Assembly: GCA_902488465.1 (NCBI GenBank)
Contig: CABTWE010000001.1
Coordinates: forward strand, 62,001 to 126,000
Reading direction: 5' to 3'
DNA: 64,000 nt
Source: an uncultured Tissierellia bacterium
GTDB lineage: Bacteria > Bacillota > Clostridia > Tissierellales > Peptoniphilaceae
Part shown: positions 16,779 to 27,048 of the stretch, in pieces
Layout: each line of letters starts with the position of its first letter
Position numbering within the stretch: position 1 is the first letter of the stretch
Made by a program: the position numbers and the translations under genes
Notes under the pieces: generated by a model
What the model saw: only the letters and a program-made list of their open reading frames with translations
Database searches by the model: none
What the model was told of the DNA's origin: nothing

Positions 16779-17975
16779 TTATATTCTCTTATTCGGTTTC
16801 AATGTTTTATTTCCGACTTTAACTAAAACAGAATTTTCCAAAAGTGTCATCTTGTCGAAATAAGATTTTTCTAGTTCAGGAACATCACCTCTGTATTGTA
16901 CATCGCTAGGTCCTGTTTTTCTAAGCGACATGCCGTTATCAACAGACAACAATACATTCGGCATTTCCGATTCGCCTTTAAATTGGACAATATCGAAAAG
17001 TCTTCCGCCTGCACCGGAGCTATTTTTTAAGTCATAGAATCCAAGTCCAATTTCATATAATCTAACCCTGACATCTTTTAGATTTTTTAAAGGAACTTCA
17101 ACTGTTACTTGTGGATTTCCAAATTTATATACAAGATTTCCGTTTTTAACATCTGCACTTACATTCTTTCCTTCCGGTAAAGCCGGTGCGAGCGGAACAA
17201 TAATAATTTGGTCCGCAATTTTAAAGCATTCCCTCATATCGTCATAATATACTCCGCTCGAGGTGAAAAAGTCCATGCTGGATTGCTTGATCAAATATTT
17301 GTTTTTCGAATAAAATTCAACCTTCATTCCCATATCTTCATATTCCGGATTATATGTGTCGCTCAAATAATAAGCTTGAACAAATCCCTCACCTTTTCTG
17401 TATGCATCAACAAATTTGCTGTGAATTTCAAGACGCTCACCATCATCCGATTCCTTTATGAACATTTTATCATTAAACTTTGGTGGTAAAATTAATTTAA
17501 TACCGAATTTTGGAAATTCTTTTGCTGTGTATTCGTTTGTTTTAGGCATAGGAAATTTTTCAGGTTTTACGCCGATATAAACAGAGCCTGATGCTTGATC
17601 CCAACCGACTTTTTTAGAAAATGCTTCGCCGAAGAATCTGAGTGGAACAAATGTTCTGTCATTTCTAATAAGTGTCTTTACGTCCATATATCCTTTTACG
17701 CCATCTTTTACATATTCGTTGGAGCCGACTTTGAATCCCAAAGTTTGAGTGCCATTGGTTATTGTGATGCCCTTTGTTTTTGCATCATAATCAACCTTGT
17801 ATCCCATAGTTTCCGAAATAAAACGAAGCGGCACAAATGTCCTTGAGTTTTCCAAGATAACATCAGCTTGTTTTTGCTCACCGTCAATAAACAAGTTGTA
17901 ACCTTCAGCCTTTGAGTAATTGCTTGAAATCAATATGGCAATACATGCTGCCAAAATACAAATAAATTTTTTCAT
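16779..17975 (-). CDS. Exported protein with copper-amine-oxidase N-terminal (stalk) domain
   Basis: A 398-residue secreted protein: signal peptide at residues 1-24, then two stalk-domain units marked by SRTFVPLRFISETMGYKVDY and DRTFVPLRFFGEAF. The remaining 250 residues (ending with DNGMSLRKTGPSDVQYRGDV and after) are not recognised. Stalk domains are common in surface proteins of clostridia and Tissierellia and do not mean amine oxidase activity; no catalytic domain is present. The ATG at 17975 has GGAGGTA. It is a single-gene unit with its own promoter, a large palindrome over the -10, and a terminator. Confidence 0.75.
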   Translation of the reverse strand: MKKFICILAACIAILISSNYSKAEGYNLFIDGEQKQADVILENSRTFVPLRFISETMGYKVDYDAKTKGITITNGTQTLGFKVGSNEYVKDGVKGYMDVKTLIRNDRTFVPLRFFGEAFSKKVGWDQASGSVYIGVKPEKFPMPKTNEYTAKEFPKFGIKLILPPKFNDKMFIKESDDGERLEIHSKFVDAYRKGEGFVQAYYLSDTYNPEYEDMGMKVEFYSKNKYLIKQSSMDFFTSSGVYYDDMRECFKIADQIIIVPLAPALPEGKNVSADVKNGNLVYKFGNPQVTVEVPLKNLKDVRVRLYEIGLGFYDLKNSSGAGGRLFDIVQFKGESEMPNVLLSVDNGMSLRKTGPSDVQYRGDVPELEKSYFDKMTLLENSVLVKVGNKTLKPNKRI

Positions 17976-17993
17976 ACTTACCTCCAATATGAT

Positions 17994-18037
17994 AAATTGT
18001 ATAATATAATTATACAATTTAATATTATAAAAATCAA
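17994..18037 (-). promoter_or_regulatory. Promoter with overlapping 27-bp palindrome
   Basis: TTGATT (-35, 18037-18032), a 17-bp spacer and TATAAT (-10, 18014-18009). Over the -10 lies the perfect inverted repeat AAATTGTATAA (17994-18004), spacer TATAA, TTATACAATTT (18010-18020), an operator-like layout for a dimeric repressor. Confidence 0.65.
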
Positions 18038-18068
18038 TCTAAATTATTTAATAGATATAAATACAAAA

Positions 18069-18090
18069 ACTCACCGCGTAAACGGTGAGT
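18069..18090 (-). terminator. folD terminator
   Basis: ACTCACCG and CGGTGAGT pair around a short loop, followed by TTTTTGTATTT on the minus strand. Confidence 0.85.
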
Positions 18091-18096
18091 CAATTT

Positions 18097-18948
18097 TTAT
18101 TTCTGTGTTTGTTGTTCGCAAGCTTTTACAACTTGAGAAAGAAGAATTGTTGTTGTAATCGAGCCTACTCCACCCGGTACAGGTGTAATTGCTTGTACAT
18201 AGTCTTTAACTTCTTCATAGTTTACATCGCCCGACAATTTTCCGTCTTCTGTTGTTCCGACTCCAACGTCAATTACAATAGAATCATTTGTGAAATATGA
18301 TTTGTCAAGTGATGCCGGTCTGCCCAATGCGGTTATAACAAAATCCGCTCTTCTTGTGTGGTTCTTTAAATCCTTTGTATGACTGTGACAAATCGTGACA
18401 GTTGCATTCTCCGAAAGAAGCATCATAGAAAGCGGTTTTCCAACAACCATAGAACGATTTATAACGACAACTTCCTTGCCGTCAAGATTGTATCCGTGAC
18501 CTTTTATCATTTCAACAGCAGCACGCGGTGTTGCCGGTTCAAGGCCGCTCTTGTCACCTTCAAATATCTTCTCAAGATTTACCGGATTCATTGCGTCAAC
18601 ATCTTTTTCAGGTGCGACAACATTTACAACTCTTTCTTGATCAATAGATTTTGGAAGTGGTCTAAACATTAAAATTCCATGAACTTTTTTGTCAGCGTTC
18701 AACTTTTCTATTTCAGCAATTAGTTCATCAGTGGTAATTGATACCGGTAGTCCTATTGGTTTTGTGTGAAGACCAATGGATTCCGAAACTTTTAAAATTG
18801 CCCTTTCGTACGAAATGTCCGAATCATTTTCGCCGACTCTTACAATTGCAAGTGTCGGATTTATATTATTTTTTTCCAATGCTTCAATTCTATTTTTTAG
18901 CTCAGCTTTAATTTTATCAGCTACTACCTTACCTCTTAACTCTTTCAT
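18097..18948 (-). CDS. folD: Bifunctional methylenetetrahydrofolate dehydrogenase / methenyl-THF cyclohydrolase
   Basis: A 283-residue FolD linking 5,10-methylene-THF to 10-formyl-THF. Family motifs are VGENDSDISYERAILK near the N-terminus (residues 37-52, with the conserved Tyr and Lys), the NAD(P)-binding NRSMVVGKPLSMMLL and the C-terminal ITPVPGGVGSITTTILL. The start has GGAGG. It is flanked by terminators on both sides and appears monocistronic. The position usually written YxxxK is intact, so the enzyme should be active. Confidence 0.96.
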   Translation of the reverse strand: MKELRGKVVADKIKAELKNRIEALEKNNINPTLAIVRVGENDSDISYERAILKVSESIGLHTKPIGLPVSITTDELIAEIEKLNADKKVHGILMFRPLPKSIDQERVVNVVAPEKDVDAMNPVNLEKIFEGDKSGLEPATPRAAVEMIKGHGYNLDGKEVVVINRSMVVGKPLSMMLLSENATVTICHSHTKDLKNHTRRADFVITALGRPASLDKSYFTNDSIVIDVGVGTTEDGKLSGDVNYEEVKDYVQAITPVPGGVGSITTTILLSQVVKACEQQTQK

Positions 18949-18970
18949 AAATACCTCCGTTTAAAAATAA

Positions 18971-18990
18971 AAAGCGGACTACTCCGCTTT
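18971..18990 (-). terminator. Terminator of the NlpC/P60 gene
   Basis: AAAGCGGA and TCCGCTTT form an 8-bp stem with A/T runs on both sides, just after the stop codon on the minus strand. Confidence 0.85.
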
Positions 18991-18995
18991 TTTAG

Positions 18996-20015
18996 TTATA
19001 GAACTCTTCTTGCATTAACATAAGTTCTGATATAATAATTTGAATTTAATTTGTCAATTACAACGCCGGGATTAATGCCTGAAGCAGCGTGAATAAATTG
19101 ACCGTTTCCGATATAAATTCCAACATGGCTTACTCCTGCGCCTGACGTATTAAAGAACAACAAGTCTCCCGGTTGAAGATTTGCTTTGTCTACCGGTTTT
19201 CCGAATCCGGATTGCGAAACACTTGTTCTTGGAAGTTTTATTCCCATTTGTCTAAACACAAATGTAGTAAAACCGCTGCAATCAAACGAACTTGGACCTG
19301 ATGAACCATATACATACGGTTTTCCAAGTTGCGCTTTTGCAATAGAGATAATATTATTTGATTCAGCCAAATTTACTCTATTTAATTCGTCATCGCTTCT
19401 GTTTAAAATTTCTTCTTGGAATCTGATATTGTCTTTTTGAACAGCAATGATATTTCCGCTGTTGTCAAGACAAATGAAATTTCCATTTTCGTAATCACGG
19501 ACAATTAATGCATCATCCTTGTTGTATTGGCGTCCGCCAAACACAAATGCATTTTTAATAAATCCAAGGTTAATTTTTGGCATAACTGATACGGATATAT
19601 CTTCGGAAAGAACATATCCTGTAAGATTGTCTTCAGTTTTAACCAACGAATATTGACCTTCGTTTTTAATCACATTTAGCTCTTCATCTTCAAGCAAAAA
19701 TCTTATCGCATCATCTGTATTTTTGTCTTTCTTTAGAGCTGTGATTCTCTTAACTACAATATTGCTTGAAACCACTTCTTTAAGAATAATATTGTTCTTA
19801 GTAACAAGAACATTTTCATTGTTCTTTAAAACAACATATCCCTCAGGCTTAGTTTCTTTTATCTCAACATTTTCTCCGTCAGTAAATGACGTTTGTTTTC
19901 CGCTCGGTGTAGTTACTTGTACCGGGTTAATGACAGTACCTGTGTCAAACGTTGCAAATGCCAATATGGCAACTGCACCCGTTACTCTTAGTACATTCTT
20001 TATAACTTTGTGCAT
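18996..20015 (-). CDS. NlpC/P60 peptidoglycan endopeptidase with SH3-like region
   Basis: A 339-residue exported wall hydrolase. It has an N-terminal signal segment (residues 1-24), a middle region with SH3-type sequence (ITALKKDKNTDDAIRFLLED to VKTEDNLTGYVLSEDI), and a C-terminal NlpC/P60 domain from about residue 220. The catalytic Cys is in SSFDCSGFTTFVF and the His in SHVGIYIGNGQFIHA, and the GKPYVYGSSGPSSFDCSG context is canonical. It cleaves peptide bonds in the stem peptide, and substrates are the cell's own wall. GGAGGA precedes the ATG. It is monocistronic between terminators. Confidence 0.92.
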   Translation of the reverse strand: MHKVIKNVLRVTGAVAILAFATFDTGTVINPVQVTTPSGKQTSFTDGENVEIKETKPEGYVVLKNNENVLVTKNNIILKEVVSSNIVVKRITALKKDKNTDDAIRFLLEDEELNVIKNEGQYSLVKTEDNLTGYVLSEDISVSVMPKINLGFIKNAFVFGGRQYNKDDALIVRDYENGNFICLDNSGNIIAVQKDNIRFQEEILNRSDDELNRVNLAESNNIISIAKAQLGKPYVYGSSGPSSFDCSGFTTFVFRQMGIKLPRTSVSQSGFGKPVDKANLQPGDLLFFNTSGAGVSHVGIYIGNGQFIHAASGINPGVVIDKLNSNYYIRTYVNARRVL

Positions 20016-20079
20016 AGTTCCTCCTTCGCGATATATCTATTTTATCATAATTAAATACATCGTGTCAAGTTTCTTATGT

Positions 20080-20104
20080 AAACCCTCGGACGAGCCGAAG
20101 GTTT
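20080..20104 (-). terminator. Hairpin after eno
   Basis: AAACCTTCGG and CCGAGGGTTT form a 10-bp stem (one G-U) around CTCGT directly after the eno stop. The T run is weak. Confidence 0.65.
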
Positions 20105-20108
20105 TAAA

Positions 20109-21398
<1,290 letters not shown>

Positions 21399-22151
21399 TT
21401 ATTTCACCTCAAAATTTAGAATTCTTTCCCAATCATCAGCTTTGAGTGAAGCTCCACCTACTAAAACTCCATCAACATGATCAGTGTTTATAATTTCGTC
21501 AATATTTTCCTTGTTCACACTACCACCATATAAAAGATGAACGTCTTCCTTGACACCATCATACATATAGTCGAGTGTGTTTCTTAAAAACTCAAGAGTC
21601 TTTTTTATTTCTCCGATTTTAGCGGTTTTTCCAGTACCAATTGCCCAAATCGGCTCATATGCATAAATAATTTTTTTTGCATCTTCAATTGAAACACCGT
21701 TCATAGCTTCCTTTAGCTCTTTGTATAGATAAGCTTCATAAGTTTTATTTTCTCTTTCAGAAAGCGGCTCACCGACACATAAAACCGGAATTAATCCTGC
21801 AGAAAGTATCGCCTTAATCTTTTCATTCAAAAAATCGCCGTCTTCATTAAAAATAGTTCTTCTTTCGCTGTGTCCAACCAGAACATATTTCGCACCGAAG
21901 TCCTTCACTTGGAGTGCACTTATTTCGCCTGTAAATGCTCCTTTTTCTTTTGAATATACATTTTGAGCACCATAACATGCATTTGTATCTTTTAATGCGT
22001 TTTCGCACATTTCGAGATAAACAGAAGGAACAAAAATGATTTCTTCCCTTCCATCCTTTATCTCCATTTTATTTATAGATGAAAGAAGGGATTTTGCTTC
22101 ATCCCTTCTCATATTCATCTTCCAATTTGCAGCCAAAATTTTACGTCTCAA
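21399..22151 (-). CDS. tpiA: Triosephosphate isomerase
   Basis: A 250-residue TIM barrel interconverting dihydroxyacetone phosphate and glyceraldehyde 3-phosphate. The catalytic Lys is in AANWKMN, the His in VGHSERR and the Glu in AYEPIWAIGTGKTA; the phosphate loop LLYGGSVNKEN is near the end. The start is TTG at 22151, 5 bases after AAGGTG; the longer frame runs into pgk. It lies 10 bases after pgk in the glycolytic operon. Confidence 0.97.
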   Translation of the reverse strand: MRRKILAANWKMNMRRDEAKSLLSSINKMEIKDGREEIIFVPSVYLEMCENALKDTNACYGAQNVYSKEKGAFTGEISALQVKDFGAKYVLVGHSERRTIFNEDGDFLNEKIKAILSAGLIPVLCVGEPLSERENKTYEAYLYKELKEAMNGVSIEDAKKIIYAYEPIWAIGTGKTAKIGEIKKTLEFLRNTLDYMYDGVKEDVHLLYGGSVNKENIDEIINTDHVDGVLVGGASLKADDWERILNFEVK

Positions 22152-22161
22152 ATTATCACCT

Positions 22162-23346
22162 TTATTTATCACTAATTGCGGCAATCCCCGGAAGTTCTTT
22201 TCCCTCCATCATTTCAAGACTTGCTCCGCCGCCCGTTGAAACATGAGACACTTTGTCTTCATATCCCGAAAGTTTTACAGCTAAAGCACTGTCTCCGCCG
22301 CCAATAATTGAAATCGCATCAGATTCTGCAACAGCTTTTGCAATTTCAAAAGTTCCTTTGCTAAACTTTTCATTTTCAAACACGCCCATTGGACCGTTCC
22401 AAATAACAAGCTTTGCCTTTTTAATCTTGTCTGCAAATAGATTTATTGTCATCTTGCCAATGTCGAGCGCCATAGTATCTTTAGGCATATCTTCAAGCAA
22501 AACTGTTTCTACATTTTTTGGCTTATCTAAGCTTTCCGAAACCACTACATCAACCGGCAGTACCAAATCGACTCCGGCATTTTTCGCTTTTTCAATAAGT
22601 GACTTTGCCAAATCAACCTTGTCATCTTCAACAAGTGATTTTCCCATATCGTATCCATTTGCCTTCAAAAATGTGTTTGCCATTGCACCACCAATTAAAA
22701 TTGTGTTTACTTTATTTAAAAGATTTTCAATGACTCCAATTTTATCTGAAACTTTTGAACCGCCAAGAATTGCAACGAACGGTCTTTTTGGATTGTCGAG
22801 ATTATCTTTGATATACTCGATTTCTTTTGCCACAAGAAATCCTGCCGCTGACGGCATGAGCTCTGCAACACCAACATTTGAAGCGTGGGCCCTGTGCGCA
22901 GTTCCGAATGCATCATTTACAAAATAATCTGCATGCTTTGCCAAAAGTTTTGCAAATTCCGGGTCATTCTTTTCTTCGCCCGGTGAAAATCTGGTGTTTT
23001 CAAGTAGCATTACTTCCCCATTCTTCAAGTTTTCACTTGCAGCAATTGTCAATTCATTTGCAGGAGTTCTCGTTTCAATAAAAACAACATTTTGTCCTAA
23101 AAGTTCTTCAAGTCTCTTTTGTACCGGTGCGAGTGAAAATTCTTTTTTATATTCACCCTTTGGTCTTCCCAAATGGCTCATAAGAATAACTCGAGCTTTT
23201 TGATCTATCAAATACTTTATTGTTTTAAGTGAAGATCTTATACGGAAATCGTCTGTAATTTCTCCATCTTTCATAGGAACATTAAAGTCTACTCTGACAA
23301 GAACTCTTCTTCCTTCGACTTTTAAATCCGTTACTATTTTTTTCAT
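22162..23346 (-). CDS. pgk: Phosphoglycerate kinase
   Basis: A 394-residue glycolytic kinase making ATP from 1,3-bisphosphoglycerate. The signature VLVRVDFNVPM is at the N-terminus, SHLGRPKG follows, then the hinge AILGGSKVSDKIGVI and the nucleotide loop SIIGGGDSALAV near the C-terminus. The ATG at 23346 (MKKIVTDL) is 2 bases after the gap stop; the frame is open into gap, but the family N-terminus matches this start. Length is normal. Confidence 0.97.
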   Translation of the reverse strand: MKKIVTDLKVEGRRVLVRVDFNVPMKDGEITDDFRIRSSLKTIKYLIDQKARVILMSHLGRPKGEYKKEFSLAPVQKRLEELLGQNVVFIETRTPANELTIAASENLKNGEVMLLENTRFSPGEEKNDPEFAKLLAKHADYFVNDAFGTAHRAHASNVGVAELMPSAAGFLVAKEIEYIKDNLDNPKRPFVAILGGSKVSDKIGVIENLLNKVNTILIGGAMANTFLKANGYDMGKSLVEDDKVDLAKSLIEKAKNAGVDLVLPVDVVVSESLDKPKNVETVLLEDMPKDTMALDIGKMTINLFADKIKKAKLVIWNGPMGVFENEKFSKGTFEIAKAVAESDAISIIGGGDSALAVKLSGYEDKVSHVSTGGGASLEMMEGKELPGIAAISDK

Positions 23347-23348
23347 TT

Positions 23349-24359
23349 TTATTTTTCCGCTTTTGCAACCATTTGAGCCAAGTCTACAACACGCATTGAA
23401 TAACCCCATTCGTTGTCATACCATGCTACAATTTTGAACATATTGTCTCCCATTTGAAGAGTAAGTTTTGAATCAACAATGGAAGAATTTTCATCTCCTG
23501 TAAAGTCTACAGAAACCAATTCTTCTTCAGTATATCCCAAAATTCCCTTCATCTTGCCGTTTGCAGCTTCTTTAAGAGCATTGTTAACCTCTTCAACCGT
23601 TGCAGGTTTCTTAAGTTCCAAAACAACATCAACTACTGAAACAGTCGGTGTAGGAACACGAAGTGCATAACCTGTCAATTTTCCTTCAAGTGACGGAATA
23701 ACAAGTGCAACAGCTTTTGCAGCCCCTGTAGTTGTAGGAATCATAGACAATGCCGCAGCTCTTGCTCTTCTTCTATCTTTTTTATGTCTGCTGTCCAAAA
23801 GCATTTGGTCACCTGTGTAAGCGTGAACAGTTGTCATAAGGCCTCTTTCGATACCGAATACATCTTCGATAACCTTTGCAACAGGTGCCAAACAGTTTGT
23901 TGTACAGCTTGCATTTGAAATTATATTTTGTGTGTTTTTGTCATAAGTGTCATCATTTACACCCATAACAATTGTATTGTCCAAATTCTTGCCCGGAGCT
24001 GTTAAAATAACCTTCTTAACTGTTCCGCGAAGATGCTTTCCAAGACCTTCCATATCTTTAAAAGCGCCTGTTGCGTCAATAACAATCTCAACTCCGTCTT
24101 TTGACCAATCAATCTTTTCAGGGTCACGTTCTTGAGTGAAATTAATGCTTTTACCGTCAATAATAAATCCGTTTTCTGTTGCTTTTATTTCATGAGGCAA
24201 TTTGCCATAAATTGAGTCATATTTGAATAAATGAGCTAAATCATCAAGATTACCGCTTGCATTTATGTGAACCAATTCTAATTCAGGATGTTTGCCTTCC
24301 AAAAGAATTCTCGCTACATCGCGTCCGATACGGCCAAAGCCATTAATACCAACTTTCAT
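23349..24359 (-). CDS. gap: Glyceraldehyde-3-phosphate dehydrogenase, type I
   Basis: A 336-residue NAD-dependent enzyme of glycolysis. It has the NAD-binding GINGFGRIGRDVAR at the N-terminus, the catalytic cysteine in SNASCTTNCLAPV and the C-terminal WYDNEWGYSMRVVDL. It is the first gene of the glycolytic operon, with GGAGGAAC before the ATG. No CggR-type regulator is in the window, but the leader carries two inverted repeats between promoter and start. The type I form is the catabolic one in Firmicutes. Confidence 0.98.
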   Translation of the reverse strand: MKVGINGFGRIGRDVARILLEGKHPELELVHINASGNLDDLAHLFKYDSIYGKLPHEIKATENGFIIDGKSINFTQERDPEKIDWSKDGVEIVIDATGAFKDMEGLGKHLRGTVKKVILTAPGKNLDNTIVMGVNDDTYDKNTQNIISNASCTTNCLAPVAKVIEDVFGIERGLMTTVHAYTGDQMLLDSRHKKDRRRARAAALSMIPTTTGAAKAVALVIPSLEGKLTGYALRVPTPTVSVVDVVLELKKPATVEEVNNALKEAANGKMKGILGYTEEELVSVDFTGDENSSIVDSKLTLQMGDNMFKIVAWYDNEWGYSMRVVDLAQMVAKAEK

Positions 24360-24381
24360 TTAAGTTCCTCCTTAAAAATTC

Positions 24382-24439
24382 ATTTCCCACATGGAAATAA
24401 TTTGCACATATTTAAATGTGCTCTCACACATATATTATA
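24382..24439 (-). promoter_or_regulatory. gap operon promoter and leader inverted repeats
   Basis: An extended -10 (TGGTATAAT; hexamer 24439-24434) lies 75 bases before gap. Downstream are two short inverted repeats: GCACAT/ATGTGC (24421-24404) and ATTTCC/GGAAAT (24398-24382). They could be repressor sites or mRNA 5' hairpins. No good -35 is visible, as is common with extended -10 promoters. Confidence 0.6.
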
Positions 24440-24485
24440 CCATAGATTGATTAAATTTTCTAATGTTTGAATATAAATAAAAAAA

Positions 24486-24520
24486 GAGATAAATTATTTA
24501 TTACACTTCTAATTTATCTC
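24486..24520 (-). terminator. Terminator of the BMP lipoprotein gene
   Basis: GAGATAAATTA and TAATTTATCTC form an 11-bp stem with A/T runs on both sides, so it could also act on the plus strand. Confidence 0.85.
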
Positions 24521-24533
24521 TTTTTTAACAAAT

Positions 24534-25499
24534 TTATTTTAACTTTTTATTAATATAAAGCTTATACGACTCAGAATCATACGGAACGACAATTTTCCCT
24601 GCAATAATATCTTCTTTTAAACTTTCTAAAGTATTTAAATCTTTCTCATTCAAATAATTCTTTGAGTCGATAAAAACTACATCATCATCTAAAGAATACT
24701 CTGAAAATTCCATAGCTTCACTTTCTAAAAATTTTTTTATCGCACGTGCATAGTCCACAGTTATTGAAATATCCGGTCTGACCGACACACTCGACATATA
24801 ATCATCAAACTTTATTAACTTATAACTTGCGTCTTCTTCTTTTACATCCGCATCTCCCGAAACGCTTAAAATAACATCCGCTCCACTGTTCTTAAAGCGA
24901 CTTAAAAGTTCACTCATGGCATCGACATCATGAAAAGAATTCAAATAATCCACATTGAAATCAATCGGACTTTCAGTTTCAAGATAATTTACTCCGCTCT
25001 TAAAGCCATATTCAACGCCTTCAACTAAAGGAACCTTCTCTCCACCTACAAATAAAACTTTTCTATTTTCAGAAATCTTAGAAGCTATAATGCCGGCAAG
25101 AAATGCTGCGTCTTCACGCTTTATTGCAATCTCCTTTAAATTGTCACGTTTTTCTTTTAAAACGGAATCTATAAGAACAAAGTTTTTCTCCGGATACTTG
25201 TCACAAATAGCCGGAAAAAATTCGTTCATAAAAGTCCCTATTCCAAAAATTAATTCCGAATCTTCTAAATTAAAATGCTGTGTTTCGTCTATTGTAAGCT
25301 TTTTTGCATCAATATTAAAATTGTTTTTTAAACTCGAAACAATCTTGTCTACAAAGCTTCTATCGTTATAATATCCATAATCTAAAACTCCAACTTTTTT
25401 AGGCGATTCTTTTTCAGGCTCTTTTACTTCCTGTGGCTTTTTACAACCCAAAATAAATAATGCAATTAATATTAAAAAAACTATTCTTTTTCTATTCAT
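24534..25499 (-). CDS. BMP-family (Med/PnrA-like) lipoprotein
   Basis: A 321-residue lipoprotein; the signal peptide ends at LFILGC with Cys19. The rest resembles the basic membrane protein family of periplasmic-binding folds: GVLDYGYYNDRSF at the start of the mature part and IKREDAAFLAGIIASKISE-type helix followed by VLFVGGEKVPLVEGVEYGF. Relatives bind nucleosides for ABC import or, as Bacillus Med, act in competence regulation. No permease or ATPase genes adjoin it, so the partner is elsewhere or it does not serve transport. It is a single-gene unit with GGAG before the ATG. The ligand cannot be told. Confidence 0.75.
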   Translation of the reverse strand: MNRKRIVFLILIALFILGCKKPQEVKEPEKESPKKVGVLDYGYYNDRSFVDKIVSSLKNNFNIDAKKLTIDETQHFNLEDSELIFGIGTFMNEFFPAICDKYPEKNFVLIDSVLKEKRDNLKEIAIKREDAAFLAGIIASKISENRKVLFVGGEKVPLVEGVEYGFKSGVNYLETESPIDFNVDYLNSFHDVDAMSELLSRFKNSGADVILSVSGDADVKEEDASYKLIKFDDYMSSVSVRPDISITVDYARAIKKFLESEAMEFSEYSLDDDVVFIDSKNYLNEKDLNTLESLKEDIIAGKIVVPYDSESYKLYINKKLK

Positions 25500-25568
25500 A
25501 AAAATTCTCCTGATATCATTAATCTATAGATTAATTATATAGTAAACCAAAAATATTTTCAAACAAAA

Positions 25569-25592
25569 AGAGACCTGATTTTCTCAGGACTC
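25569..25592 (-). terminator. Terminator of the SLH-CAP gene
   Basis: AGTCCTGA and TCAGGTCT-type arms pair around GAAAA and are followed by CTTTTTG on the minus strand. Confidence 0.75.
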
Positions 25593-25605
25593 TGATTTAT
25601 ATATT

Positions 25606-26937
25606 TTATTTTTGCGAGTCAAATACTTGAACTGCAAGGATTGTGTGTAATGGATAATCCTTCTTTTCTGTACCGTAATTATATATCACACCGCTGACTT
25701 TTACTTCCAGCCAAGTGGTTTTATAACTACTGCTCATCATATTTCTGTAATGTCCTTCGCTACCTTTCCATATGTCAAATAAATATTTTGCTATAAATTT
25801 TACATCATTAACATACTTAGGATCTTGAGCACTATATCTCTCATTCCCAGGGGTATAAGTATAAACCAAAACATTTTCTCCAAGCGAACAACCATTGCAT
25901 CTATCATAAGAAGGTAAATAATCAAAAGCAGTTCTGAAACTTCTTACTCCATCAAGTCTCTTGTGTGATTGGTCATAATTTCTTCCCGTTCTGTGATAAC
26001 CGTGTTCAGCAAGTTCGATTGCCCTTGTCTCTGTTCCTCTTCTAAGATGTTCTCCAAGCGTAATAGGAGCCACTCCATTTGCTTCTCTCTCTTTATTTAG
26101 TAGATACATAAATTCATCTCTAAGTTCATCAAAATCAATTATTTTATCACTATTAAAAAGTTCAGTAAAATTGTTTGTGTATTGAAATTTAGTATTTGAT
26201 TGGTCTTTATTTATCTCGGTAGTTTTTGGTTTAACAAAATTATCTTCATTTTCGTTTCCATCATTTATTAAATCAATAGTCAATTGGCTTTCATTTGTAA
26301 TTGTTTCATCGGTTATTAAAGGCGACTCATTCCTTACAAATTTAAATAAAAGACTTGTAAGTTCTGCTCGTGTAATTTGTAGTTTCGGCTTAAACGATCC
26401 ATCAGGAAAGCCACTTATTATTCCACCTGCGACAAGTTTATTAACTTCATTTTGAAATTTAGAGTTATTTATGTCTGAAATTTGTACTTTTTGTATCCCT
26501 TCTATTCCTTTAAACAAATGACTTATAATGTAAGCTGTTTCTTCTCTAGTAATTGCTCTTGAACTTTCTGAACCCGCAAAAATATTCATAGGCATTCTAT
26601 CCATAGCAAAATTCACTTCCATAAATCCCCAATTTTTACTATCCGGTTCAATTTTGTAGTCAGCAACTTGATTGTTTATCAATTCTTGATTCGAAATAGC
26701 ATATCTTCCAACAAGTGCAAGTGCTTCCTTTACAGATATCATGTTATCAGGTTTAAATGTTCCATCAGTGTATCCGGTTATAATGCCTTGATTTGCAGCC
26801 GATATTATAATTTCACGTGCCCAATGTCCGGATATATCTTTAAAATCAATATCTGAAGCTCTTACACCACCCACTCCGACAATCAAAATCGTGATAAAAA
26901 GAATTATAAAAACTCCTTTTTTCTTTAATCTAAACAT
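25606..26937 (-). CDS. S-layer-homology protein with C-terminal CAP (SCP/PR1) domain
   Basis: A 443-residue exported protein. A signal segment (residues 1-27) is followed by S-layer homology repeats: FKDISGHWAREIIISAANQG with ITGYTDGTFKPDNMI, a weaker middle repeat, and VNKLVAGGIISGFPDGSFKP with ITRAELTSLL. After a linker of about 75 polar residues comes a CAP domain from about residue 285, with LLNKEREANGVAPI, LGENVLVYT and SEGHYRNMM giving the usual Glu and His residues. SLH repeats anchor proteins to pyruvylated wall polymer. The job of bacterial CAP domains is largely unknown. Own promoter and terminator. Confidence 0.88.
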   Translation of the reverse strand: MFRLKKKGVFIILFITILIVGVGGVRASDIDFKDISGHWAREIIISAANQGIITGYTDGTFKPDNMISVKEALALVGRYAISNQELINNQVADYKIEPDSKNWGFMEVNFAMDRMPMNIFAGSESSRAITREETAYIISHLFKGIEGIQKVQISDINNSKFQNEVNKLVAGGIISGFPDGSFKPKLQITRAELTSLLFKFVRNESPLITDETITNESQLTIDLINDGNENEDNFVKPKTTEINKDQSNTKFQYTNNFTELFNSDKIIDFDELRDEFMYLLNKEREANGVAPITLGEHLRRGTETRAIELAEHGYHRTGRNYDQSHKRLDGVRSFRTAFDYLPSYDRCNGCSLGENVLVYTYTPGNERYSAQDPKYVNDVKFIAKYLFDIWKGSEGHYRNMMSSSYKTTWLEVKVSGVIYNYGTEKKDYPLHTILAVQVFDSQK

Positions 26938-26970
26938 AGACTTCTCCTTTGAAAATAATTCTTTAATTCA

Positions 26971-26999
26971 ATTATATTATAAAAAAGCTATTTTTACAA
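26971..26999 (-). promoter_or_regulatory. Promoter of the SLH-CAP gene
   Basis: TTGTAA (-35, 26999-26994), a 17-bp spacer and TATAAT (-10, 26976-26971) lie 34 bases upstream of the start. Confidence 0.75.
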
Positions 27000-27018
27000 T
27001 CTGAACATTATGTAAAAA

Positions 27019-27042
27019 AAAGACCGACATAAGTCGATCTTT
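27019..27042 (-). terminator. Terminator of the glycine reductase operon
   Basis: AGATCGAC and GTCGGTCT (27040-27021) form a stem with a TTAT loop, followed by a T run, 7 bases after the grdD stop. Confidence 0.85.
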
Positions 27043-27048
27043 TGTATA

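Noticed and set aside
22253..22927. 224-codon plus-strand frame inside pgk
   Set aside because: Antisense to an unmistakable pgk, low-complexity Ser/Phe-rich product, no start signals.
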